Both the position numbers and the translations under genes were made by a program. Under the pieces are notes generated by a model. It had not been told where the DNA came from. It saw only the letters and a list, made by a program, of their open reading frames with translations, and did not search any database. Source: a virus. Taken from it: DNA of 23,571 nucleotides. Shown piece by piece: positions 13,751 through 20,466 of the stretch (the first letter of the stretch is position 1; each line of letters opens with the position of its first letter). The stretch is from positions 1 through 23,571 of IMG/VR virus record IMGVR_UViG_3300025030_000420; one strand, given 5' to 3'.

Positions 13751-14191
13751 TTACATCGCCCAGCGGGCGGTGCGGTAGGTGATGGTGAGGGCGATCTGGG
13801 CGCTCCCGATGAAGTCGCCCGCCTGGATGCATTTGACGGCCTTGCTCGGGTCGTCGATGCGGATGACCTGGGGGACGCCTAGCGGACCGGCCGGGTTGTT
13901 TTCGGCTGTCGCCAAAGCTGCGTAGACTTTGGCGACCAGCGAGCGGATGGTCCGCTGCGCCGTGCGGTCCGCCACGTAGAGGACGATGTTGGCCATGAGA
14001 TCGTGGTCCATCTGCACGGCGCCCGCTGCCGTGGACTCCGATTTCGGGGTGAAGACGGTGCCCGCGGGGAGCTCGGCGTCGCTGTAGGGGATGACCCGTC
14101 CGTCGGTGGCCGTGACGATATCGGGGATCGCCTGCAGCAGATCGACCAGCGCATCCACTATGGTTTGTTCAACAGTCGGCTCTAAGGTCAT
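13751..14191 (-). CDS. gpU-like tail terminator/minor tail protein
   Basis: The protein is about 146 aa. ATG 14191 is preferred to ATG 14197 because GAGGAG stands exactly six bases before the former and touches the latter. Residues 1-30 are a helix (TVEQTIVDALVDLLQAIPDI). The middle is strand-rich (MANIVLYVADRT) and the end (SAQIALTITYRTARWAM) recalls the last strand of lambda gpU (a YVITYE-type ending). Position after the gpFII-like gene fits a ring that caps the tail tube where it meets the head. Alternatively it is a neck protein of the gpZ type. No separate Z homologue is evident. Confidence 0.55.
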   Translation of the reverse strand: MTLEPTVEQTIVDALVDLLQAIPDIVTATDGRVIPYSDAELPAGTVFTPKSESTAAGAVQMDHDLMANIVLYVADRTAQRTIRSLVAKVYAALATAENNPAGPLGVPQVIRIDDPSKAVKCIQAGDFIGSAQIALTITYRTARWAM

Positions 14192-14201
14192 TGCCATCTC
14201 C

Positions 14202-14525
14202 TCAGGGGTCCTTGGTCAGGACGAGCCTGGTGAGACCCATGCCGTCCGGTTCCACGCCGATCACCTCGAAGTCGCCGAGGAAGGCGCCGTTTTTCTTCAC
14301 GGTAATGCGGCTGCCGTGGGCGATGTCCAGGACTGCGACGTCCGCGTCGGCCATGCTGCAGGCCGGGGCGCTGGTCTCGATGTGGCCTTCGTAGACGCTT
14401 TCCAGGCGAAAGGGGGCGTCGTAGATGACCGGCGCTTCTTGGCCCGGGGCAAGGATTGCCACATGCTCAGCAAACCGGTTGAACGCCGCGCTGTTGGCCC
14501 TGGCTATGCGGTCGGAGAAGGTCAC
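14202..14525 (-). CDS. gpFII-like head-tail joining protein
   Basis: A 107-aa protein beginning MTFSDRIARANSAAFNRFAEH. The start is GTG 14525, with GGAGG about eight bases upstream and only three bases after the previous stop. An N-terminal helix is followed by a compact beta barrel (APVIYDAPFRLESVYEG, GSRITVKKNGAFLGDFEVIGVEPDG), closely resembling the lambda FII layout. In lambda, FII binds the gpW-sealed portal and makes the surface on which the tail docks. The gpW-like gene (19770-20015) should be its partner here. Confidence 0.75.
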   Translation of the reverse strand: MTFSDRIARANSAAFNRFAEHVAILAPGQEAPVIYDAPFRLESVYEGHIETSAPACSMADADVAVLDIAHGSRITVKKNGAFLGDFEVIGVEPDGMGLTRLVLTKDP

Positions 14526-14528
14526 CTG

Positions 14529-14912
14529 CTACGCCTCCAACTCAGCGAGGCGGGTCTGAAATGCTGCGGTGAGACGGGCCGAAAAATCGGCATCGACCGG
14601 TTCGCTTTCAGGAAGGAGATCGTGTATTTCTTCCCTGGTCGCGGCTTCCGCTATTTTGGCGAGCAGGTCGTTTTGTGCCTGGAGTTCCAGATCCTTCTGC
14701 TTTTGGGCTTCCAGCGCGGCGGCGGTGGGGCCCGGCGGCGGAGGAGGTGCGACCTGCGCTGCGACAGCGTCAACGGCAACTCCTAACTCCTTGAGGCGAG
14801 AGGCTTCGACAGGATCGCAGTCAAAGGTATCTTCCTCGGTGCCAGGGATGTAAACGCCGCCGTTGTAGTCGATCCGGCCAAGGGCTTTGAGTTTTACAAG
14901 TTCTTTTGCCAT
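14529..14912 (-). CDS. FI-position phage protein (127 aa)
   Basis: Residues 1-50 (MAKELVKLKALGRIDYNGGVYIPG, then EASRLKELGVA) match a small domain common in phage genes just after the capsid gene (DUF7210-type, from memory). A Pro run (residues 56-60) links it to a helical, charged C-terminal half (QKQKDLELQAQNDLL) that may be coiled coil. CGGAGG precedes the ATG. Its place between capsid and FII-like genes is that of lambda FI, which helps load terminase-bound DNA onto proheads, but sequence similarity to FI is not claimed. Function unknown. Confidence 0.65.
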   Translation of the reverse strand: MAKELVKLKALGRIDYNGGVYIPGTEEDTFDCDPVEASRLKELGVAVDAVAAQVAPPPPPGPTAAALEAQKQKDLELQAQNDLLAKIAEAATREEIHDLLPESEPVDADFSARLTAAFQTRLAELEA

Positions 14913-14922
14913 GTAGACCTCC

Positions 14923-14953
14923 GGCTGGAGGCGCGGTTACCACGCCTCCAGCC
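14923..14953 (-). other. Perfect 11-bp hairpin after the major capsid gene
   Basis: GGCTGGAGGCG pairs with CGCCTCCAGCC around a nine-base loop, 23 bases after the capsid stop. It is followed by the GGAGGTCTAC ribosome site and ATG of the next gene, not by a U-tract. It may protect the abundant capsid mRNA from 3' decay or limit read-through. Confidence 0.65.
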
Positions 14954-14975
14954 TGTTTGAATAGACTGCTCCCCT

Positions 14976-16169
14976 TTAGGCGAGCACCTTGACGGAGACG
15001 AAAGCATCGGGCTGCTTCATGGTGGGAAGCGGCGCGGCCTGAACCATGAGCCAGCGGACACCGGGGTCTTTGGTGGTCCAGGATTTGGGGAAACGGGAGA
15101 CGGCGGCCTGCCCGCCCTCGATCGCCTCCATGTCCTGAATCACGGCGTACTGGGTGCGGTTGGCGGAGCGGGTCGTGCCGAGCCAAGCCTTCTTGACCGG
15201 GACCATGGGGGTAAGGACGCCGGTCGTTTCGTCCTCGTACCACTCGTCGTAGCAGTAGACGTCGACGAACAGACCGGGGTAGCGCAGGCGGCCGATGTAG
15301 GTGAGGCCGTCCGGCAGCTCGGCCGGCTTGATCTCGCCCATGTCCACGGCACGCATGTCCATGAACTTCTGTACCTTTGCGTGGTTCAGGAATGCGGGGC
15401 ACGCCGCGGTGCTGTCGAGGACCAGTACATTGGGAGACAGCCCGGAGTCCTTGCGGATCACCTGAGACAACGCCGCCAGTTTGGCGAGCGGATCGCTCAG
15501 CGCGTTGTCCCACAAATCGTTGCCGGCCAGGGTAACCTTGTGACTGGCGGCCATCTGGAAATCGACTTCCACGGATTTGTCGTCGCTCTCGCTCTTGATG
15601 GTCATGGTAAGCTTGCCGAGGTCCAGAGCCTGTGCTGCCATCCACTCCTCGCGGCGGTCGATCTGGTCCATGAGCTCCGCCAGGTCTTTGCCGAGCTGGA
15701 CCTGGGCACGGTCCTCGATGGTCTGGTTACCGGAATAAATGACCTGCCCCGGCTGGCGCTTCAGGAGGTCCGCCGCAGTGGTGACCATTTTCGGCTTGAT
15801 GTAGCCGGGCTTGAGCGTCTGGGTGGTGAAGCCGGCGCGGGTGACGACTTTGCCTTCCATGAGCGGAGAGACGATCGGGGCCATCTTGCGGCCGCCTTTC
15901 ACGATATCGACGTCGAGGGCGTCGGTGTCGGACGGCGTGTCGGCGGGGAAAAAGGTGTCGCGCAGCCAGCGACCGGGACGTGTCATCTGCTCGACGGCTT
16001 CGAGCATGGTGCGGGTGTCGAAGATGTCGATCAGTCCGGCGAAGCCCAGAAGCGGCAGGCACCCGAAGCCTGCGCCGGGATCGGCGGCGATGGCCTGCCC
16101 GGCGGGGAAAGCGAGGACCGCGACGATCAGCAGCAGGCCCCAGGTAAGGAAGGTGTACGTTTTTCTCAT
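14976..16169 (-). CDS. Major capsid protein, gpE family, with signal-peptide-like N-terminus
   Basis: Residues about 48-397 match the lambda gpE type of capsid: FDTRTMLEAVEQM near the start of the core, VVTRAGFTTQTLKPGYIKPK near 110-128, a YSGNQTIEDRAQVQL-type region, and the closing RFPKSWTTKDPGVRWLMVQAAPL. Upstream of the core is an unusual extension. Residues 1-28 look like a Sec signal peptide: MRK, a hydrophobic stretch (FLTWGLLLIVAVLAF) and AIA at 26-28 before ADPG. A second hydrophobic run follows at 35-50. AAGGAGG with nine-base spacing precedes ATG 16169, so this start looks real. It lies just downstream of the decoration gene, as in lambda. The extension may be removed by the S49 protease, or it may tether early proheads; both ideas are inference. 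Confidence 0.88.
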   Translation of the reverse strand: MRKTYTFLTWGLLLIVAVLAFPAGQAIAADPGAGFGCLPLLGFAGLIDIFDTRTMLEAVEQMTRPGRWLRDTFFPADTPSDTDALDVDIVKGGRKMAPIVSPLMEGKVVTRAGFTTQTLKPGYIKPKMVTTAADLLKRQPGQVIYSGNQTIEDRAQVQLGKDLAELMDQIDRREEWMAAQALDLGKLTMTIKSESDDKSVEVDFQMAASHKVTLAGNDLWDNALSDPLAKLAALSQVIRKDSGLSPNVLVLDSTAACPAFLNHAKVQKFMDMRAVDMGEIKPAELPDGLTYIGRLRYPGLFVDVYCYDEWYEDETTGVLTPMVPVKKAWLGTTRSANRTQYAVIQDMEAIEGGQAAVSRFPKSWTTKDPGVRWLMVQAAPLPTMKQPDAFVSVKVLA

Positions 16170-16205
16170 GTTGTTTTTCCTCCTTAAGGAAATGGGTGCG
16201 GCGGC

Positions 16206-16832
16206 TTACGCCACGCTCTTCAGGTAGATGTTGAGGTCGCGCAGTGCGGCCCTGTGGGTGTCTGCGGTGTCGGCTCCGCCGTAGGTGAGGGCGGCCTGGT
16301 TGAAGGCGCCGGTGATGTAGGCGACAGCGGTTTTGTCGGCGGCGCTGGCGTCGCAGCCTTCGGCGAGGATGGCGACGGGGGTCTGCGAACCGTTGACCGC
16401 AGCGCTGTCGCAGAGGATGTGCTTGCCGGATCCGGCGGCGATGGTGATGGTGAAGGTGTCGCCGACGATGAAGTCGGCCGCGCCGTCGTTGAGGGTGAAG
16501 CCGATGCAGCTATTCTCATAGGCCACACCTACGCTCGCGTCTGCCAGACGGCCCGTTTTGGAACCGACGACGCTGAAAACGCCGCCGTTGGCAGCCGCAA
16601 CGGTGCAGGTCAAGGTGAAGGTCTCGACGATGGCACCAGATTTGCCGACCACGAGGGTGCAGGTGCCGTCACCGGTGTTCCCTGCGCCTGCGGCGCCGGT
16701 GGCGGGTACGGCGACGGTGATCTTGCCGAGCAGGGCGCCGCGGCTCAGGTTCTGACCGGACAGGATGGTGAGGATGTCAGTCACCAGGGGGTAATCTCCG
16801 GCGAGGAGTTTGTCGGGGGTAAAAGTTTCCAT
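16206..16832 (-). CDS. gpD-like head decoration protein with inserted beta domain
   Basis: The ends match the lambda D family: LSRGALLGKI near residues 29-38, then GSQTPVAILAEGCDASAADKT (148-168) and YITGAFNQAALTYGG (172-186). Decoration proteins of this family are usually near 110-140 aa, but this one is 208 aa because residues about 47-134 form an insertion. The insertion is Gly/Thr-rich and strand-like (GTCTLVVGKSG, TFTLTCTVAAANGG, SCIGFTLNDGAADFIVGDTFTITIA) and would face outwards from the capsid. GGAGG precedes the ATG. Similar insertions occur in other phage decoration proteins. Surface display or binding is inferred. The protein trimerises on the expanded head and stabilises it. Confidence 0.85.
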   Translation of the reverse strand: METFTPDKLLAGDYPLVTDILTILSGQNLSRGALLGKITVAVPATGAAGAGNTGDGTCTLVVGKSGAIVETFTLTCTVAAANGGVFSVVGSKTGRLADASVGVAYENSCIGFTLNDGAADFIVGDTFTITIAAGSGKHILCDSAAVNGSQTPVAILAEGCDASAADKTAVAYITGAFNQAALTYGGADTADTHRAALRDLNIYLKSVA

Positions 16833-16881
16833 ATCTGCTTCCTCCGTTAGGGTGATGGTTTTGATGTCGGGTTAGGTGCCG

Positions 16882-16901
16882 GGGCGAATGTTGATCCGCC
16901 C
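16882..16901 (-). other. Hairpin between scaffold/protease and decoration genes
   Basis: On the minus strand an 8-bp stem (one G-U pair) closes a CAAC tetraloop within the 77-base gap after the S49 gene. There is no following U-tract. It lies about 50 bases upstream of the decoration start and may separate the expression of low-copy protease from high-copy capsid genes. Confidence 0.4.
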
Positions 16902-16909
16902 TTTACGGC

Positions 16910-17326
16910 TTATTTGCGGCTGCCGCCTGCGGCGATGGCGCTGACAACGCTGGCGCGCTCGGCTGCCGCACCGGTTTCAAGCTTTGCGGCTTTGACCCCT
17001 GTGGGAGCTGCGGCCTGCAGACCGGCGAGGATGGCCGCGCGGCTCTCTTCGTCGAAGGTGGATCCGGCGCTTTCCGCTGAGAGGGTGATGCCGAGGGTCG
17101 TCACGTCTTCGGCGCTGAGCCCCTTGGCGGCGATGGCCCCGAGCTTGGCGCCGACTGCCTCGCCCATTGTTGCTGCGACCAGACCGACCATGCGGGTCTG
17201 CTCGGCTGTTACTGCTGCTGCCTGGGCGGACGCGGCGTCGGCCTGGGCGATCATCCCGGCGCGGGCTTCGGCTTCAATCTGCGCCACCAGCTCCGGGTGC
17301 TCCATTCTCAGCTGAGAAATATCCAT
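16910..17326 (-). CDS. Nested scaffold protein (Nu3-like), in frame within the S49 gene
   Basis: ATG 17326 is residue 297 of the protease frame and has its own strong AAAGGAGAG site six bases upstream. The 138-aa product starts MDISQLRMEHPEL and is a highly helical, Ala/Glu/Gln-rich protein (LVAQIEAEARAGMIAQADAASAQ), then Ala/Gly-rich sequence to the shared C-terminus. This is the same arrangement as lambda C/Nu3, in which the scaffold is translated from an internal start so that it outnumbers the protease. The short linker before it (KKRSMLHASTPQKEST) is a plausible boundary between domains. Confidence 0.85.
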   Translation of the reverse strand: MDISQLRMEHPELVAQIEAEARAGMIAQADAASAQAAAVTAEQTRMVGLVAATMGEAVGAKLGAIAAKGLSAEDVTTLGITLSAESAGSTFDEESRAAILAGLQAAAPTGVKAAKLETGAAAERASVVSAIAAGGSRK

Positions 17327-18214
17327 CGTGCTCTCCTTTTGCGGTGTACTGGCGTGCAGCATTGACCTCTTCTTGGACTTTCCGGCGGCGGCTATGGCCT
17401 TGGCCGCCGGTGCGACTTCATCGGCAAGGCCGATCTGTACGGCTTTTTTCCCCTCGAACATGCCGGCCTCGGTGTCGCGCACGGCCTGGACGGTCATGCC
17501 GCGGTTGCGGGCGACCGTCTCGACGAACATCTCGCGGGTCTCGTCCACCGACTGCTGCAGTAGGGAGAGGGCCTCGCTTCCCAGGGGGGCGTGCGGGGAG
17601 TAGTCCGCCTTGCGGGCCCCGGCGAAAACGTGGGTGACTGTGATGCCGGCGGCCTCCTCGGCGCGGGAAAAATCGGCATGGCAGGCGATGACGCCGACGC
17701 TGCCGACTGCGCCGGTGCGGGGGACCACGATACGGCTGCAGGCGCTGGCCAGCAGGTAACCGGCGCTGTAGGCCATCTCGTTGACCACTGCGGTGATCGG
17801 CTTGATCCCCCTGCTCTGGTAGATGTGGTCGGCAAAATCGAAGCAGCCGGAAACGTCGCCGCCTGGAGTGTCGAAATCCATCACGACGCTTTGAACGGCG
17901 TCGTCGGCCATGGCCATGTCGAATGCTTTCCAGATCTCGGCGTAGGTGGTGGGGCCGCCGCTGGGAAACTCGGAGGCAAGGCAGCGGTGCATGAGCGGGC
18001 CGTAGACGCCGATGACCGCGGTGTTGTTCTGCATCACCTGGTAGCCTGCCCGGGCGCGCTCGGAATCGCTCACCACGACGGCTTCGGACTTCGGGAGACC
18101 GGAGAGGTCCAGGTTGAGGCGCGGGCCGAGTATGTGCAGGATAACGCCGAGCTTGGCCTCGCTTATCATCAGCGGCCTGTTGAATAGCAGTCCGGCTATG
18201 TGCATGTTTCTCAT
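16910..18214 (-). CDS. S49 (SppA/gpC-type) capsid maturation protease
   Basis: The 434-aa protein carries an S49 peptidase domain at residues 1-275: DFDTPGGDVSG (113-123), the nucleophile Ser150 in NEMAYSAGY, and the likely general base Lys202 in GARKADYSP. This is the SppA 36K/lambda gpC type of Ser-Lys protease. Residues 276-434 are Lys-rich and then helical (a scaffold region) and are also made separately from an internal start. Its start overlaps the portal stop and has AGGAGG. In lambda, gpC sits in the prohead, cleaves scaffold and portal, and then breaks itself down. Position and architecture agree with that role. Confidence 0.9.
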   Translation of the reverse strand: MRNMHIAGLLFNRPLMISEAKLGVILHILGPRLNLDLSGLPKSEAVVVSDSERARAGYQVMQNNTAVIGVYGPLMHRCLASEFPSGGPTTYAEIWKAFDMAMADDAVQSVVMDFDTPGGDVSGCFDFADHIYQSRGIKPITAVVNEMAYSAGYLLASACSRIVVPRTGAVGSVGVIACHADFSRAEEAAGITVTHVFAGARKADYSPHAPLGSEALSLLQQSVDETREMFVETVARNRGMTVQAVRDTEAGMFEGKKAVQIGLADEVAPAAKAIAAAGKSKKRSMLHASTPQKESTMDISQLRMEHPELVAQIEAEARAGMIAQADAASAQAAAVTAEQTRMVGLVAATMGEAVGAKLGAIAAKGLSAEDVTTLGITLSAESAGSTFDEESRAAILAGLQAAAPTGVKAAKLETGAAAERASVVSAIAAGGSRK

Positions 18215-19773
18215 GCTGCTTCCTCCTGCGCGGGTTCGGGCGCTTTTTTCGGTACGGTCGGCTTCTGGGCGGAGCCATCAGGCAGGCCCAACTCCTTGGC
18301 CTTGTTGATCTCGCGGCTTCGCTGCGCGTACTGCGCTTCCCAGTCCTTGCCTCTTTTGGCCGCGATGTCGGCGTCGGTGGTGATGTTGGCGTTCTTTCCC
18401 ATGATGGCCGCGACCATCTCCTTGACAGGGTCGAGGTTGGTCCGCTCCGGGACGATCCAGGAGGCGGCGCAGTACTCGGCGCGGTGCGTGTAGAAATCGG
18501 GCGCGCTCTTGGGGAGCTTGACCCGGCCGCGCAGGAATGCTTCCTCGAAGACCATCTCCCAGATGACCTGGCAGAAGTAGGTGACCATCCAGTCCTGGTA
18601 CATGCCGAAGACGCGCCAGGCCTCCTCGAGGGCGGCGCGGGCAGAGCTGTAGTTGGTTTTTGAAAAGTCCTTGGCGATGACCTCGTAGGGCATGCCGGCG
18701 GCGGCCCCTGCGCCGCGCAGTATGGTCTCGACGAAGACGCCGAAGGAGTTGCCGGGGCGCGGGTTGGAGAGCAGGTTCGGCTTTTCGCCCGGGTTGCCGT
18801 ACATGATGCTGGGGCCGACTTCCTGGTAGCGGGTCGGGTCGGTCTCGGTCGACGCGCTGCCGTGCTCCTCCACCGCGTCGTAGGGCGAAGTCTTCTCGAT
18901 GAAGACGGGGAAGCTCGCGGCCATGATGGCGCCGACCAGCTCGAAGTCGAGGTAGTCGGACATGTCGCGGAAGAACTTCATGGCCGGGGCGATGATGCTC
19001 ACGCCGCGCACGGACTCGGGCGCCTTCTTATGGAAGCGGTGGAACACCAGCGGGCGGTGTCCGGCCATGGGGGGGATCTCGCGGTAATGGCGCAGGTCGA
19101 GCGAGCTGGTGAAGCGTCCGTCCTCCGGGTCGGCGATGAAGTAACCGGTGGGCTGGCCCCGCTCGCCCAGGCGGATCCCGTCGCGGATGTTCCTGGTCGC
19201 GGAAAGCCCCATGGGGGTGCGCAGGCGCACCGGGTCCAGGATCTGCAGCGCCAGGGAGTAGCGGCGCGAAGGGTCGTCGATCATGAGGGGGAGGTTCAGG
19301 AATTCCCCGTTGACCAGGAGAGAGTAGATGTTCTGGAACTGGATGCCGTAGAAATTGCAGGTTGCGGTCTCGGCGCTGGGGGCGGAGGCGTCGGCGGTTT
19401 TCGCGAACTGTTCGAACTCCCACTCCATGGTCTCGGCTATGCCCTGCGAGCGGTCCTCGCTGATGCCTAAGCGCTTCCAGTTCGGCTTGGACTGGGGCCA
19501 GAGGCCGGTGCCGACGGAGTTGATGGCGATGGAGTCGATGAGCCCCGCGCCGTGGGCATTGTTGGCGGCGATGTCGTTGGCGCGGTCGGCGATCTTCTCG
19601 CGCTGGCGGCCCTCCTCGGGCCAGGTGAGGCGGCGGGGGGACCAGTTGGAGAGGGTGCCGGAAGCGCCGCCGCCGGTGCGGCCGATGGCTGCGGCGCTCT
19701 TGGCGGGGCGAGCGATCTCCTGGGCGCGGGAGGCGGAATAGGTGCGGGCTATGCGGCAGTTGTGGTCGCTCAT
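18211..19773 (-). CDS. Portal protein (lambda gpB family)
   Basis: The frame is open from ATG 19848, but those first 25 codons lie in the gpW-like gene. ATG 19773 overlaps its stop (ATGA) and has GGGGAGG about 12 bases upstream. The 520-aa protein (MSDHNCRIARTYSASRAQEI) has lambda-family portal features: GLIDSIAINSVGTGLWPQ near residues 75-95, DPVRLRTPMG, VSIIAPAMKFFRDMSDYLDFEL and SSARAALEEAWRVFGMYQDW. It forms the dodecameric ring through which DNA enters and leaves. It is followed directly by the S49 protease, as in lambda. The C-terminus is a Lys/Pro/Glu-rich tail. Confidence 0.92.
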   Translation of the reverse strand: MSDHNCRIARTYSASRAQEIARPAKSAAAIGRTGGGASGTLSNWSPRRLTWPEEGRQREKIADRANDIAANNAHGAGLIDSIAINSVGTGLWPQSKPNWKRLGISEDRSQGIAETMEWEFEQFAKTADASAPSAETATCNFYGIQFQNIYSLLVNGEFLNLPLMIDDPSRRYSLALQILDPVRLRTPMGLSATRNIRDGIRLGERGQPTGYFIADPEDGRFTSSLDLRHYREIPPMAGHRPLVFHRFHKKAPESVRGVSIIAPAMKFFRDMSDYLDFELVGAIMAASFPVFIEKTSPYDAVEEHGSASTETDPTRYQEVGPSIMYGNPGEKPNLLSNPRPGNSFGVFVETILRGAGAAAGMPYEVIAKDFSKTNYSSARAALEEAWRVFGMYQDWMVTYFCQVIWEMVFEEAFLRGRVKLPKSAPDFYTHRAEYCAASWIVPERTNLDPVKEMVAAIMGKNANITTDADIAAKRGKDWEAQYAQRSREINKAKELGLPDGSAQKPTVPKKAPEPAQEEAA

Positions 19774-20015
19774 GATCGGCGGGGCCTCCCCGGAAGAAAC
19801 TGCGGGCCGTGCCCGACGCTGAGCCTGACCCGCTCCGCCTGGAGCCACTCAAGCTGCTTGCGCAGCTCGGGGAGATCCTCGGAGGTGACTTCACGGTCGG
19901 TGCCGCCGGTGTTGAGGCGGACGCGCTTGCCGCCGGCGACATCCAGCATCGCCTGCTTGAAGGCGGCGATCTGGGTGTCGAGCTCTGCGGATGTGAACAG
20001 CGGGGTGATTGCCAT
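19770..20015 (-). CDS. gpW-like head-tail connector protein
   Basis: The core is TSAELDTQIAAFKQAMLDVAGGKRVRL, then a TDREVTSEDLPELRKQLEWLQ segment: two helices around a short hairpin, as in lambda gpW and related portal-adjacent proteins. Starting at ATG 20015 (MAITPLF) gives 81 aa. ATG 20024 and 20051 and TTG 20084 are also in frame, but none of the four has a Shine-Dalgarno; the leader is pyrimidine-rich. If TTG 20084 were used, the N-terminus would read STL-STL-STS from a 9-bp repeat. It lies between the terminase block and the portal, as lambda W does. It would plug the portal after packaging and bind the FII-like protein. Confidence 0.7.
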   Translation of the reverse strand: MAITPLFTSAELDTQIAAFKQAMLDVAGGKRVRLNTGGTDREVTSEDLPELRKQLEWLQAERVRLSVGHGPQFLPGRPRRS

Positions 20016-20048
20016 GGGCGGCATGGTAGGGGCAAAAAGGGGTAATGT

Positions 20049-20084
20049 CATGGACGATGTGGACAATGTGGACAATGTGGACAA
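20049..20084 (-). repeat. Three tandem TTGTCCACA 9-mers plus one degenerate unit
   Basis: On the minus strand TTGTCCACA occurs three times head to tail (20084-20058), followed by TCGTCCATG. The unit differs by one base from the DnaA box TTATCCACA and equals the box used by high-GC actinobacteria. It lies upstream of, or at the 5' end of, the gpW-like gene, depending on the true start. DnaA binding is only a hypothesis; simple in-frame repeat expansion is the alternative. Confidence 0.9.
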
Positions 20085-20092
20085 CTTTTTTT

Positions 20093-20140
20093 ACTAGATG
20101 TGGTGGTTTTGGCGGAGAGTTGAACTAGATGTGGTGGTTT
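20093..20140 (-). promoter_or_regulatory. Two 17-bp direct repeats, 31 bp apart (possible operator)
   Basis: ACTAGATGTGGTGGTTT occurs on the plus strand at 20093-20109 and again, identical, at 20124-20140. The repeats are in the same direction, and the start-to-start distance of 31 bp is three helical turns. They lie in the non-coding gap after a small HTH gene. Spacing on one face of the helix suggests a protein binding pair; no matching -35/-10 pair was convincing. Confidence 0.6.
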
Positions 20141-20190
20141 GTGAGGGGCGGTTAACCTTGGAGGGCGGCGGGTAGGGGGGGGGAGTGGTG

Positions 20191-20210
20191 GCCCCTCCGG
20201 GCGGAGGGGC
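20191..20210 (-). other. 8-bp GC hairpin after the HTH gene
   Basis: GCCCCTCC and GGAGGGGC pair perfectly with a four-base loop, 14 bases beyond the HTH stop. A G9/C9 run (20175-20183) follows instead of a U-tract, so it is not a classic intrinsic terminator. It could pause transcription or define a 3' end. The rest of 20141-20224 shows no gene. Confidence 0.55.
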
Positions 20211-20224
20211 TGTTGGGGACGACT

Positions 20225-20434
20225 TTACTTGTTGGGGTCCACGACTGCTCCTGCTTCGAATTGCTTCACTATGGGGAGCGGTACCCACATGCCTCTGCTG
20301 CCGCCGAACCGGAAGGCGGTGAGCTTGCCGGCATCGATCAGGTTGTAGACGTGCTGCCGGGATACCCCCCAGCGCCTGGCTATCGCTGCGATCTTGATCA
20401 TCTCATCTTTCCTGTAGGTCTGCGGCGCCTGCAT
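20225..20434 (-). CDS. Small excisionase-type HTH DNA-binding protein
   Basis: ATG 20434 is chosen because AGGAGGGG stands six bases upstream; the longer frame from ATG 20452 lacks a site. The 69-aa protein carries a MerR/excisionase-type winged helix-turn-helix: IAAIARRWGVSRQHVYNLIDAGKLTAFRFGG (residues 15-45), then a wing GMWVPLPIVKQFE. Such proteins bind DNA as excision factors or small regulators. The location, between terminase and connector and next to direct repeats, suggests a local regulator or a DNA-packaging accessory rather than excisionase, since no integrase is nearby. The true target is unknown. Confidence 0.75.
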   Translation of the reverse strand: MQAPQTYRKDEMIKIAAIARRWGVSRQHVYNLIDAGKLTAFRFGGSRGMWVPLPIVKQFEAGAVVDPNK

Positions 20435-20466
20435 AATTCTCCCCTCCTGCATTGCATGTCCTGCTG

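Noticed and set aside
19028-20035. 335-aa minus-strand frame over the portal region
   Set aside because: Arg/Pro/His-rich alternate frame of the portal and gpW-like genes.
20093-20140. Phage attachment site from the direct repeats
   Set aside because: Both copies are 31 bp apart inside the late operon, and no integrase is near; att sites flank whole prophages.
20191-20210. Intrinsic terminator after the HTH gene
   Set aside because: The hairpin is followed by a C-run, not a U-tract; kept only as a hairpin.
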